This document shows, piece after piece, positions 44,556-53,278 of a stretch of DNA of 64,000 nt (within the stretch, counting starts at the first letter, position 1; every line of letters begins with the position of its first letter). The position numbers were made by a program, and so were the translations under genes. The DNA lies in assembly GCA_028825475.1 (NCBI GenBank), contig JAPKAB010000006.1, positions 50,005 to 114,004 on the forward strand, given 5' to 3'. Source of the DNA: Ascidiaceihabitans sp. Lineage in GTDB: Bacteria; Pseudomonadota; Alphaproteobacteria; Rhodobacterales; Rhodobacteraceae. A model generated the notes under the pieces. It was not told the DNA's origin. It saw nothing but the letters and a program-made list of their open reading frames with translations, and made no database searches.

Positions 44556-45281
44556 ATGGAATGGCGCGGCGCGGGCATACTAGTGGCTGTGCGGCGACAT
44601 GGCGAAAGCTCTGCGATTATTGAAGTCTTTACCGAGAACCATGGTCTGCATGCCGGTGTAGTCCGTGGTGGGGCAGGGCGGCGCATGGGGCCTATTTTGC
44701 AGCCCGGTGCGCAATTGGATGTGGTCTGGCGCGCACGCCTTGAGGATCACATTGGTAGCTATACCGTAGAACCAATTCGTAGCCGTGCAGCAGCGGCGAT
44801 GTCGGATCGATTGATGTTGGCAGGGCTGAACGCAGTTACAGGCCTGCTGAGCTATTGTTTGCCAGAACGCCAACAACATGCGGCCTTCTATCGTCAAACT
44901 GAGCAATTGCTTGATCTTCTTGAACACCCAGAGGTTTGGCCGCTGGCCTATCTTAAATGGGAAATTAGACTGTTGGCCGAAGTTGGTTTTGCATTGCAGC
45001 TGGATGCCTGTGCGGTGTCGGGTATGACCGCTGATTTGGGTTTTGTTTCACCAAGATCAGGCCGTGCAGTATCACGATCTGCGGCTGGGGAATGGGTCGA
45101 TCGTTTGTTGCCGTTGCCAGATATTTTGCGTGGTGTAGGCAAAGGACCAGATTTAGAAGTATTTGAAAGTCTCAAAACAACCGGACATTTCTTTCACTCT
45201 CAGGTCGCGGCCACATTGGGTGGGCGACCATTGCCTGAGGCGCGCGCGCGCTTTATCGATGTGTTTAACCGTCGAATTTGA
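44556..45281 (+). CDS. recO: DNA repair protein RecO
   Basis: RecO with RecR loads RecA on SSB-coated gaps. The 241-residue protein has the N-terminal OB fold ([35 protein letters not shown]) and the C-terminal helical domain ([39 protein letters not shown]). The zinc-binding set of some RecO proteins is only partly visible (CAVSG). It overlaps the convergent META-domain gene by 17 bases at its 3' end. Confidence 0.93.
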   Translation: MEWRGAGILVAVRRHGESSAIIEVFTENHGLHAGVVRGGAGRRMGPILQPGAQLDVVWRARLEDHIGSYTVEPIRSRAAAAMSDRLMLAGLNAVTGLLSYCLPERQQHAAFYRQTEQLLDLLEHPEVWPLAYLKWEIRLLAEVGFALQLDACAVSGMTADLGFVSPRSGRAVSRSAAGEWVDRLLPLPDILRGVGKGPDLEVFESLKTTGHFFHSQVAATLGGRPLPEARARFIDVFNRRI

Positions 45282-45654
45282 AAACCATGCTCTGCCCTTC
45301 TGACGTGCTGAGGATCAAAACGTTTCCAAGGACCTCTGAGAGCGTCATTTGCTGCAGGTTTTTCAGGTATTCAGCTTCCTTTTTTAGGTCGGGACAAGCC
45401 ATTTTCGTGGCACGGATTGGGCCCGCTTTAAACCAGGGGTAGGGAACCGTCATGCTGGCGGAATATTGATTACACGGTGCTTTGCCTCCGATCGTGTCGT
45501 TACCTGGAAATGTAAGTGTTGCATTGGCGTCGAAGTGTTGCCCGTTAATTTCAGTCAGCGTCCATATTCTATCCGCTGCACCGTAGGCGCGCACGGTTTC
45601 GTCCGCTTGGCATGCAGAAACTAGTGTAAGAAGGATGAGGGCTGCGAAACGCAT
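45265..45654 (-). CDS. META-domain (HslJ-like) lipoprotein
   Basis: A 129-residue protein with a lipoprotein signal, [20 protein letters not shown], lipobox VSAC. The mature part has the META fold pattern: [33 protein letters not shown] and the [16 protein letters not shown] segment, with two conserved cysteines. HslJ-type proteins are heat-inducible envelope proteins linked to novobiocin resistance in E. coli; the role here is inferred only. Start ATG at 45654. Confidence 0.85.
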   Translation of the reverse strand: MRFAALILLTLVSACQADETVRAYGAADRIWTLTEINGQHFDANATLTFPGNDTIGGKAPCNQYSASMTVPYPWFKAGPIRATKMACPDLKKEAEYLKNLQQMTLSEVLGNVLILSTSEGQSMVFKFDG

Positions 45655-45717
45655 GTCAGGTCCAATCTGAAGTTTTCTCACAACCATCATCTATCAATTC
45701 AAAACCAGCAGCCAGCC

Positions 45718-47406
45718 CTATCCCAGAAGTCGGCGGGCAATGACCTGTGCTTGGATCTCTGCCGCACCTTCGAAGATGTTGAGAATGCGTGCATCGCACA
45801 ATACGCGACTTATTTTGTATTCAAGCGCAAAGCCGTTACCACCGTGAATTTGCAAACCATTGTCGGCAGCTGCCCATGCAACACGCGCGCCGAGTAGTTT
45901 GGCCATTCCGGCCTCTACGTCACAACGCCGTCCGTCGTCTTTCTCAAAGGCAGAGAAATACGTGAGCTGGCGTGCAACCATAATTTCGACTGCCATCATT
46001 GCTAACTTGTTTGCCACGCGTGGAAATTCGATCAGTGATTTGCCAAATTGCTTTCTGTCGATGGCATATTGCATTGATAAATCTAATGCTGACTGTGCTA
46101 CGCCAATCGCCCGAGCTGCGGTTTGAATCCTTGCGGACTCAAACGTCTCCATCAATTGTTTAAAGCCTTTGCCTTCTTCTCCGCCTAGCAAATTCTCACC
46201 TTTGACTTGGAAGCCATCAAAAGCGAGTTCGTATTCTTTCATACCACGATAGCCAAGCACTTCAATTTCTCCACCTGTCATACCTTCTGTCGGAAATGGA
46301 TTGCTGTCGTCGCCAGGTGTTTTCTCCGCAAGGAACATTGACAGCCCCTTGTAGGTGTCATCATCCGAATTGGTGCGGGCAAGTAGGGTCATGATTTGGG
46401 TGCGAGCGGCATGCGTAATCCATGTCTTGTTTCCCGTTATTTGGTAATTACCATTGTCGTCCTTAACTGCGCGCGTGCGAAGCGAACCAAGGTCAGAGCC
46501 TGTATTGGGTTCCGTGAACACAGCTGTCGGTAAGGTCGCAGCGGATGCCAGTCGAGGTAACCACTTTTGTTTTTGCTCTTCAGTTCCGCCTGCGATAATC
46601 AATTCTGCTGCGATCTCAGATCGTGTCCCTAAGGAGCCGACGCCGATGTATCCCCGCGACAGTTCTTCTGACACGACGCACATGGACGCTTTTGAAAGGC
46701 CAAATCCGCCGAACTCTTCTGGAATTGTTAACCCGAACACGCCCATTTCTGCCAATTCTTCGATGATTTCCATTGGGATTAATTCATCGTTTAGGTGCCA
46801 ATCATGCGCGAAGGGTTCGATCTTTTCCACGGCATAGCGACGGAATTGTTCGCGGATCATTTCCAGCTCGTCATCAAGACCAGTCGCACCAACGGTTACA
46901 TTTGCTGATTGCTCCTGCATCAAAGTAACCAACCGAATGCGTGCTGCTTGGGTGTTCCCATTTTGGGTTAACGTTTGAACCGCAGGCTCCATCATGCCCC
47001 GCATGTCATTTTGGGCCAAGCCCAAATCCTGTAATCGCAAGATCTCACTTTGGTTCATCTGGATGCCGCCATAGATCTGCCAAAGGTATTCTCCAAAGGT
47101 GATCTGTAGAATGAGCTGCTCAGTTTCGCCAAACTTGTCTGCTTTAATTAAACCTTCGGCCCACTTTTGCATTTGTTCCAACGACTGGGAGTAGGTGGCA
47201 AGCCATGCAAGGCCGTGTGTCGCTGTCTGATGTTCTTCAACAAGTTGCCCAGATACCCGACCGCCCTTCGACACGAGGCTTCGCAGATGCATCGTCGCAG
47301 TTTCCAGAATGGTTTGAACCGGTGCAAGTGCGGACTGGGTTAAGGCCAATAGGTCGGTCAATATAACTGGGGTAACATTCTGCGGGTTTTGCTGGACTTT
47401 TGGCAT
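45718..47406 (-). CDS. mcd: Acyl-CoA dehydrogenase, probable (2S)-methylsuccinyl-CoA dehydrogenase
   Basis: A 562-residue acyl-CoA dehydrogenase with a helical N-terminal extension of about 165 residues before the normal domain (DELEMIREQFRRYAVEKIEP). Core motifs include TAVFTEPNTGSDLGSLRTRA, GNKTWITHAART and the C-terminal LQIHGGNGFALEY and ARILNIFEGAAEIQ, whose Glu is the likely catalytic base. The long N-terminal extension and Rhodobacteraceae setting are typical of Mcd, which oxidises methylsuccinyl-CoA to mesaconyl-CoA in the ethylmalonyl-CoA pathway. Exact substrate is inferred. ATG at 47406 follows GAGGAATCTATAT. Confidence 0.82.
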   Translation of the reverse strand: MPKVQQNPQNVTPVILTDLLALTQSALAPVQTILETATMHLRSLVSKGGRVSGQLVEEHQTATHGLAWLATYSQSLEQMQKWAEGLIKADKFGETEQLILQITFGEYLWQIYGGIQMNQSEILRLQDLGLAQNDMRGMMEPAVQTLTQNGNTQAARIRLVTLMQEQSANVTVGATGLDDELEMIREQFRRYAVEKIEPFAHDWHLNDELIPMEIIEELAEMGVFGLTIPEEFGGFGLSKASMCVVSEELSRGYIGVGSLGTRSEIAAELIIAGGTEEQKQKWLPRLASAATLPTAVFTEPNTGSDLGSLRTRAVKDDNGNYQITGNKTWITHAARTQIMTLLARTNSDDDTYKGLSMFLAEKTPGDDSNPFPTEGMTGGEIEVLGYRGMKEYELAFDGFQVKGENLLGGEEGKGFKQLMETFESARIQTAARAIGVAQSALDLSMQYAIDRKQFGKSLIEFPRVANKLAMMAVEIMVARQLTYFSAFEKDDGRRCDVEAGMAKLLGARVAWAAADNGLQIHGGNGFALEYKISRVLCDARILNIFEGAAEIQAQVIARRLLG

Positions 47407-47551
47407 ATATAGATTCCTCATTTGCTACGACCATTTTACGTGAGGCGCAGGTGGTGCGCAATAAAAATGCTTAAATAAACTTAAAAACAATATATTGTTG
47501 CTCTATTGATTTTGGCCTGTTGGGTTCTAACCAAAGTGTTATAGCGCAACC

Positions 47552-48319
47552 ATGGAACAACTTCTTGAAATTCTCACGTTTCAGCACTTGTGCTTTGCTG
47601 TTTTGGTTGCCGCAATCGCTGGGATCGTAAAAGGGATCGTGGGTTTTGCGATGCCAATGGTGTTTGTTTCTGGCCTCAGTACGTTTCTGTCGCCAGAATT
47701 GGCACTTGCGGGCCTCATAGTGCCAACACTTTGCACAAATGTGTTCCAGGCGCTTCGGCAGGGGCCGGCCGCTGCATGGAATTCTATTATAAAATTTCGT
47801 GTATTTTTATTTTTTGGGCTTTTGGCTTTAATCGTTGGGGCTCAATTGGTCCGACTATTGCCCTTGCAGACGATGCTCTTGGTGATTGGCCTGCCAATTG
47901 TGCTGTTTGCGTTGCTGCAGCTGGCTGGAGTGGAGGTGAAGCTATCGGGCCAGTCTTTCCGTGTCGCTGCAGGAGTTGGCACTTTTGCAGGTTTCATGGG
48001 TGGTTTGTCAGGTATTTGGGGGCCACCTACAGTCGCTTATTTGGCTGCGCTCGGCACCAACAAGAACGATCACATGCGAATACAGGGTGTGATATATGGG
48101 CTAGGAGCTGTCGCTCTAACTTTTGCGCATTTAGGATCGGGCGTTTTGCGCCTAGAAACATTGCCGTTTAGCTTAGCAATGGTGCCACCAGCACTTTTGG
48201 GACTGTGGTTGGGTGGGCGTGTATTCGATCGGATTGATCAAGTGATGTTTCGCCGCGCGACGCTGGTTGTTCTGCTGATTGCAGGTCTTAACCTAGTGCG
48301 CCGCGCTACGATGTTCTGA
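47552..48319 (+). CDS. TauE/SafE-family (TSUP) membrane permease
   Basis: A 255-residue polytopic protein with about eight membrane segments in two repeats. The start of each repeat shows the family pattern, for example AAIAGIVKGIVGFAMPMVFV and GVGTFAGFMGGLSGIWGPPT. TSUP permeases export sulfite, sulfoacetate or related organic anions; the substrate here is unknown. It is divergent from mcd and converges on the XRE regulator gene with a two-base gap. Confidence 0.87.
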   Translation: MEQLLEILTFQHLCFAVLVAAIAGIVKGIVGFAMPMVFVSGLSTFLSPELALAGLIVPTLCTNVFQALRQGPAAAWNSIIKFRVFLFFGLLALIVGAQLVRLLPLQTMLLVIGLPIVLFALLQLAGVEVKLSGQSFRVAAGVGTFAGFMGGLSGIWGPPTVAYLAALGTNKNDHMRIQGVIYGLGAVALTFAHLGSGVLRLETLPFSLAMVPPALLGLWLGGRVFDRIDQVMFRRATLVVLLIAGLNLVRRATMF

Positions 48320-48321
48320 TT

Positions 48322-48684
48322 TCAAGCCGTACGAGCAGTTGTTGTGCCTGCGACGTCTTGAATAAATGTGATGATACGTGACTTTAGCTGTTCATCTTTG
48401 ATAGATGCAACTGCGCTCACGATGTCCATTGCATTGTCTGCAGGGGTTGCAGTTTCTTCCGCCAAACCTTCAAAAAAGTATGATGTTGATACATCAAGGA
48501 TTTTAGAGAGTTCAAATAGACGGCTCGCCGCGATGCGGTTTGAGCCAATTTCATACTTTTGAATTTGTTGAAACGAAAGCTTCAGGCCGCGGGCCACGTC
48601 AGTCTGTGAATAACGACGCAGCGTGCGTGCCTGCTTTAGTTTGCGACCTACGTGAATATCTACTTCATGGGGCATTGTGTTCAT
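48322..48684 (-). CDS. XRE-family regulator, PraR-like
   Basis: A 120-residue regulator with one HTH_3 domain: VDIHVGRKLKQARTLRRYSQ, then TDVARGLKLSFQQIQKYEIG and SNRIAASRLFELSKILDVST. The SFQQIQKYE recognition region and the short C-terminal helix with Ala/Asp-rich linker match the rhizobial PraR / Caulobacter-type stationary-phase and biofilm regulators. Start ATG at 48684, or the one three codons later. It is divergent from the LysR-like gene, with a 168-base intergenic region. Confidence 0.85.
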   Translation of the reverse strand: MNTMPHEVDIHVGRKLKQARTLRRYSQTDVARGLKLSFQQIQKYEIGSNRIAASRLFELSKILDVSTSYFFEGLAEETATPADNAMDIVSAVASIKDEQLKSRIITFIQDVAGTTTARTA

Positions 48685-48852
48685 CTCCAGTTGAGTGATT
48701 ACCGTAATGCTAGAAAGTTAAAATTTGGGCAATTGGGTAGATTCGAACATTTTTCAACCATAGATGTTGCAATGATGTATGATTTGTATACCATTGAATT
48801 GTGTGGTTAGGTTATTCTGCGATATTAAAGATCAGCAACGTCGAAAAATTGG

Positions 48853-49746
48853 ATGCCCGTGAAAGAAGTAACTAATCCCCTTTTGTTCGAGATGATTAGA
48901 TCATTCTCAACGCTTGCCAGGCGCTTGAACCTGTCACATGCAGTCGAAGAACTTGGCAGTACACGCCAGACTGTTCGCCGACACATCGATAACTTAGAGG
49001 AGATTAAAGGGGTTGTTCTCTTCAGGGTTGTGGATCGTCGATATGAATTAACTGAAGCAGGTATCCACGCGTTACCAGAGGCGAATGAAATATTAGCGCG
49101 AGGCCATGCTTGGTTACGTGGCCAGTCTTTGGATATAAATGGCCTTCAATATTTGAAGCATGAAGAGCCAAATGGGTGGTTTTTCCATCAACAACAACAT
49201 TCTTTGCAAAGTATCTGGGTTCAAAAGTCACCTTTGATGCGTGAGACATTTCGCTCTTGGGCTTTGGGCGGTGGTAATATCGAGGCAGAGGAAATGAGCC
49301 ATGTGCGGCCATTTTTGATTGTTTATCGCCACACAGCTGCAGGATGGATTTGCGTCGAATTCGGCGAAAAATCTTTTTATGTAAATTGGTTTGGCCGTGA
49401 AAAAGCGCGGAGTAGCGTGGGAAATCCAATTGGCCAAATGCCCGGTGGTGAAGATTTTGCCCGCATGCTAAATCAATCTTTTCATGAGGTTCAAACAACG
49501 CAAAATGCACGTGTCGACCATGTCTACACCATGGTGCCCCGGGGTGGCGTTGGTGAGCTTCAAGCGGTGAATTATCGGCGCCTAATGTTGGGTGGGCGAT
49601 TCCCCGATGGGAGCTCTGCGCTGTTCGCTTTGGTTGAGCCTACGGATGAAATTGAGATATTTGGGTTGGATTCAAGTCAATTTATCGCCCCATCTGAAGA
49701 TATTTCGATAGATTTTGATCAAAAGATAGTAAAAAACGGGATTTAA
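48853..49746 (+). CDS. LysR-type HTH protein with atypical C-terminal domain
   Basis: A 297-residue protein. Residues about 10-85 are a LysR-style winged helix with linker helix (RLNLSHAVEELGSTRQTVRR, then HIDNLEEIKGVVLFRVVDRR and TEAGIHALPEANEILARGHA). The remainder lacks the periplasmic-binding-like effector fold: it has WFFHQQQHSLQSIWVQKSPL and, near the end, a PAS-like NYRRLMLGGRFPDGSSALFA. I do not recognise the C-terminal domain. It lies 52 bases upstream of a GNAT-like gene on the same strand, and the two look like a unit. Confidence 0.7.
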   Translation: MPVKEVTNPLLFEMIRSFSTLARRLNLSHAVEELGSTRQTVRRHIDNLEEIKGVVLFRVVDRRYELTEAGIHALPEANEILARGHAWLRGQSLDINGLQYLKHEEPNGWFFHQQQHSLQSIWVQKSPLMRETFRSWALGGGNIEAEEMSHVRPFLIVYRHTAAGWICVEFGEKSFYVNWFGREKARSSVGNPIGQMPGGEDFARMLNQSFHEVQTTQNARVDHVYTMVPRGGVGELQAVNYRRLMLGGRFPDGSSALFALVEPTDEIEIFGLDSSQFIAPSEDISIDFDQKIVKNGI

Positions 49747-49798
49747 ATTTAAATTCTTGGTAACGTCACGGGGAAGTTTTTCTTGTGAGGGCACCATT

Positions 49799-50527
49799 AT
49801 GACGATCCAGACACAAAATGATTCGGCGCTTTTTATCGCCAGTAGTCAGCAGATTTTGACAGATGGGGGGCTTAGTGTTCAAATTGGGACTGATTTTGAT
49901 GAGTACCGCGAAATTCTGTTGCGCGACCGTCCAAAGCAAGCGCTTGGTGCTCCTTTCGATCCAGACATCCAGAACCTCAACGCGGGAAACGCATTTTGGT
50001 TGACGGGCCGCGATCTTGATGGCGACTTGATGCACACTCAAGCAGCACGCCTTTTAGATTTGAAGCACGAAAACCTTGGTGGGTACATGTTCAATCGCTT
50101 CCGTGAGTTTCCTCCTGCTATTCCAGATATCGATCTTGATCGCTCTCGTTTCCGCGCGAGTCCAGGTGCCCGTAACATTACTGGCCGCGTGATTTATCAC
50201 GGCGAAGTCTGGATGAGCGATAAGCCTGGCCTATTTCGCGGTAACGGATTGTCGACGGTATTAGCCCGCTATGGATTGTTGACAGCGATGCAACGCTGGA
50301 ACCCAGACTATATTTTTGGGTTCATGGCGCGCACTGTCGCATTCAAAGGCTTTGCTGAGCGTATGGGATATATGCACAATGAGCCGGGAGCATTGCGGTG
50401 GTACCGCAAAGGTTCAGACGTGCCGATGGAGGGTTTTTTGAGTTACCTTAGCAATGAAGAGGCCCGGTATCTACTCGAGATGCCAGTTTCTGATTTGGTC
50501 TCGCTGCCAGCTGCTAAGGCGGCTTAA
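49799..50527 (+). CDS. GNAT-like putative acyltransferase
   Basis: A 242-residue protein whose C-terminal half resembles the GNAT/autoinducer-synthase fold: GRVIYHGEVWMS strand, LFRGNGLSTVLARYGLLTAM (an R-G-x-G acyl-CoA phosphate-binding loop and following helix), and YIFGFMARTVAFKGFAERMG then YMHNEPGALRWYRKG. The N-terminal half (ILLRDRPKQALGAPFDPDIQ) has no family that I can name. GAGGGCACCATT precedes the ATG. A terminator follows it. Substrate and partner are unknown; pairing with the regulator upstream is inferred from spacing. Confidence 0.6.
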   Translation: MTIQTQNDSALFIASSQQILTDGGLSVQIGTDFDEYREILLRDRPKQALGAPFDPDIQNLNAGNAFWLTGRDLDGDLMHTQAARLLDLKHENLGGYMFNRFREFPPAIPDIDLDRSRFRASPGARNITGRVIYHGEVWMSDKPGLFRGNGLSTVLARYGLLTAMQRWNPDYIFGFMARTVAFKGFAERMGYMHNEPGALRWYRKGSDVPMEGFLSYLSNEEARYLLEMPVSDLVSLPAAKAA

Positions 50528-50531
50528 TCAT

Positions 50532-50577
50532 CCCAAAAGGGCCGCAGTGAAAACCGCGGCCCTTTTGGGTCTCTTTT
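50532..50577. terminator. Strong bidirectional terminator
   Basis: CCCAAAAGGGCCGC (50532-50545) pairs perfectly with GCGGCCCTTTTGGG (50556-50569) around a ten-base loop, followed rightward by TCTCTTTT. It lies between the convergent GNAT-like and pckA genes. Confidence 0.88.
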
Positions 50578-50587
50578 ACTGGAGTGC

Positions 50588-52189
50588 TTACCCGATTGCG
50601 GCAGCTTTGATGTCATCATCAATATGAGGTAGGTATTGAACAAAGTTGTTAGCGAACATGTCGACCAACTTCTTTGCCTGAACATCGTAAGCGGCTGCAT
50701 CATCCCAAGTCCGGCGCGGATCAAGTAAAATATCCGCAACGCCACTGACCTCAACGGGAACGTCAAAACCAAAATTTGGATCTTTTCGGTATTCTGCAGA
50801 TGCTAGCGATCCATCCAGCGCATTTGTCAACAAAGCACGTGTTGCACGGATTGGCATTCTGGAACCCGTCCCATATGCGCCGCCGGTCCAACCAGTATTG
50901 ACCAACCAACAGGTTGCCCCGTGTTCTGCGATCTTTTGGCGTAATAGGTTCCCGTACACCTCTGGGCGTCTAGGCATGAACGGTGCGCCAAAACAGGTTG
51001 AGAAAGTTGGCTCCGGTTCTGTGACGCCACGCTCTGTACCTGCGACTTTCGACGTGAAGCCTGATAGGAAGTGGTACATGGCTTGTGCAGGTGTCAGTCG
51101 CGCTATGGGAGGTAATACCCCAAAAGCGTCGCAGGTTAGCATGATGATGTTCTTTGGGTGCCCGCCTTGCGCGTCATCGCTTGCGTTAGAGATATAGTGC
51201 AGGGGGTACGCGCAACGCATGTTGGCGGTCAGGCTGTCATTTTCGAAATCTAGTTCTTTGGTTTCGTCATCAAAGACCATGTTTTCAATTACGGTTCCGA
51301 ATTTTTCAGTTGTAGCGAAAATTTCAGGTTCTGCCTCGGCACTCAGGTTGATGGTTTTAGCATAACACCCACCCTCAAAGTTAAATGTGCCGCGATCAGA
51401 CCAACCATGCTCATCATCCCCAATCAGTGTACGCGCTGGATCAGCGGACAATGTTGTTTTACCCGTGCCTGAGAGACCAAAGAAAACTGCTGTATCCACA
51501 GGGTTCCCAGTTGCGTGGTTGGCAGAGCAGTGCATCGGCATGACGCCTTTGTCTGGGAGTAGGTAGTTGAGCAAGGTGAAGACGGACTTTTTGTTCTCAC
51601 CAGCGTATTCTGTTCCACCAATGAGGATTAGCTTTTTATCAAAGTTCATCGCGATGACTGTTTCTGACCGGCAATTATGCTTAGCTGGGTCTGCCTGGAA
51701 GCTTGGACAGTTGATAACTGTAAATTCGGCCAAGAAGTGATCCAGCGCATCGTGATCGGGGCGACGCAGCATGTGGCGAATAAATAGTCCGTGCCACGCA
51801 AGTTCGGTGATCATGCGGACATTGATGGCGTATGCAGGGTCAGAGCCACCGATAAGATCTTGGACCCAATAGTCACGGCCCTTCATGTGTTCCAGCATAT
51901 CAGCGTGAAGCGCGTCAAACCCTTCGGGTGACATCGCTGCATTATTTTCCCACCAGATTGTGTCTTCTACTGACGGGGTTTTAACAACGTGCTTATCTTT
52001 TGGTGATCTGCCAGTGAACTTGCCGGTTGTTACCAGAAATGCGCCACCTTTGCCGAGTTGACCTTCGCCGCGCTTAACAGCTGCTTCGACCAAGGCAGGT
52101 TCCGCTTGGTTATAATAGACATTGCCCAAGTCTGTAATCCCTTGGTCTTCAACTTGGAATTGCGGGTTTACGCGTCCAAAAGTCATCAT
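50588..52189 (-). CDS. pckA: Phosphoenolpyruvate carboxykinase (ATP)
   Basis: Converts oxaloacetate and ATP to PEP for gluconeogenesis. The 533-residue protein has [14 protein letters not shown] (substrate Arg), [10 protein letters not shown], the kinase-1a loop [16 protein letters not shown], the metal-site segment [20 protein letters not shown], and [13 protein letters not shown]. Start is one of two adjacent ATGs after GGAGAGAC. It is divergent from chvI across a 354-base control region, the standard alphaproteobacterial arrangement. Confidence 0.97.
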   Translation of the reverse strand: MMTFGRVNPQFQVEDQGITDLGNVYYNQAEPALVEAAVKRGEGQLGKGGAFLVTTGKFTGRSPKDKHVVKTPSVEDTIWWENNAAMSPEGFDALHADMLEHMKGRDYWVQDLIGGSDPAYAINVRMITELAWHGLFIRHMLRRPDHDALDHFLAEFTVINCPSFQADPAKHNCRSETVIAMNFDKKLILIGGTEYAGENKKSVFTLLNYLLPDKGVMPMHCSANHATGNPVDTAVFFGLSGTGKTTLSADPARTLIGDDEHGWSDRGTFNFEGGCYAKTINLSAEAEPEIFATTEKFGTVIENMVFDDETKELDFENDSLTANMRCAYPLHYISNASDDAQGGHPKNIIMLTCDAFGVLPPIARLTPAQAMYHFLSGFTSKVAGTERGVTEPEPTFSTCFGAPFMPRRPEVYGNLLRQKIAEHGATCWLVNTGWTGGAYGTGSRMPIRATRALLTNALDGSLASAEYRKDPNFGFDVPVEVSGVADILLDPRRTWDDAAAYDVQAKKLVDMFANNFVQYLPHIDDDIKAAAIG

Positions 52190-52543
52190 GTCTCTCCTGC
52201 TTCCGCTTTCGCGGTTGAACCAAGTAATGCAGACACAGCCGTCTGCACTACACCTTCCTTGGTCTTAACATGCTGTTTTCATACATGAACAGGTTGGTTA
52301 TGGGCCGTTAGCGCAACCGTTAGCGCCATCATCGAATTCTTTTTTGCCAGACTGACCTCGTAAATACACGGGTGACGCGAAAGTGCGGCAATTTAGCCAT
52401 TACTAACTATTTTCATGGTCAAATGTGGCGAGATTTAGGCGCGATTCGCAATTTGGGATTGATTCGCTGGTACAATCTGCCAATTGTGGCGAAAAGAATA
52501 AAAAAATTAATGTGGCAGTAGTTTTAGTACAAGGATACGGGCA
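52190..52543. promoter_or_regulatory. Divergent control region between pckA and chvI
   Basis: This 354-base stretch holds no gene. Two spaced copies of CCGTTAGCGC (52305-52314 and 52317-52326) lie about 120 bases upstream of pckA and may be an operator. On the chvI side ATGTGGCGA (52423-52431), TTGTGGCGA (52484-52492) and ATGTGGCAG (52510-52518) recur, which could be autoregulatory sites. An AT-rich run (AAAAGAATAAAAAAATTAA) precedes the chvI start. Confidence 0.5.
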
Positions 52544-53245
52544 ATGAGCCAGATTGCATTGGTTGATGACGACAGGAATATCCTGACGTCTGTTTCAATG
52601 ACTCTCGAGGCCGAAGGTTTCGAAGTAGAGACATATAACGATGGACAAGCCGCACTTGATGCGTTCAATAAAAAATTGCCTGACATGGCAGTATTGGACA
52701 TCAAGATGCCTCGCATGGATGGAATGGATTTACTTCAGCGCATTCGTCAAAAAACGAAAATGCCAGTAATTTTTCTGACTTCTAAAGATGATGAAATTGA
52801 CGAAGTTCTGGGTCTCCGCATGGGTGCTGATGACTACGTTAAGAAGCCGTTTTCTCAACGCTTGTTGGTTGAGCGCATTCGTGCATTGCTGCGTCGCCAA
52901 GATGCTCAAGCGGGCGAAATCGTAGCTGACAGTGAAGAAACCAAAGTTATGGAACGCGGTGAGTTGCGTATGGATCCATTACGCCACGCGGTTTCGTGGA
53001 AGGGCAACGACGTCTCTTTGACCGTCACAGAGTTCTTGCTTCTGCAAGCTTTAGCTCAGCGTCCTGGTTTCGTGAAATCGCGTGATCAACTGATGGATGT
53101 TGCCTATGATGATCAAGTTTATGTTGATGATCGTACCATCGATAGCCACATCAAGCGTTTGCGCAAAAAAATGCGGACGGCTGATGATGAGTTCTCAGCG
53201 ATTGAGACGCTTTATGGTATCGGTTATCGATACAACGAAGACTAA
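52544..53245 (+). CDS. chvI: Two-component response regulator ChvI
   Basis: A 233-residue OmpR/PhoB-type regulator. The receiver has LVDDD at 6-10, the phosphoryl-accepting Asp52 in [11 protein letters not shown] and the [14 protein letters not shown]ys; the C-terminal winged helix has [20 protein letters not shown] and [18 protein letters not shown]. Next to ChvG, pckA and HprK it is the ChvI of alphaproteobacteria, which controls acid/envelope responses and, in some species, central carbon genes. chvG follows after about 33 bases. Confidence 0.95.
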   Translation: MSQIALVDDDRNILTSVSMTLEAEGFEVETYNDGQAALDAFNKKLPDMAVLDIKMPRMDGMDLLQRIRQKTKMPVIFLTSKDDEIDEVLGLRMGADDYVKKPFSQRLLVERIRALLRRQDAQAGEIVADSEETKVMERGELRMDPLRHAVSWKGNDVSLTVTEFLLLQALAQRPGFVKSRDQLMDVAYDDQVYVDDRTIDSHIKRLRKKMRTADDEFSAIETLYGIGYRYNED

Positions 53246-53278
53246 GTTAACCTGTTGGCGCTGGCCGAAAGGAACATC

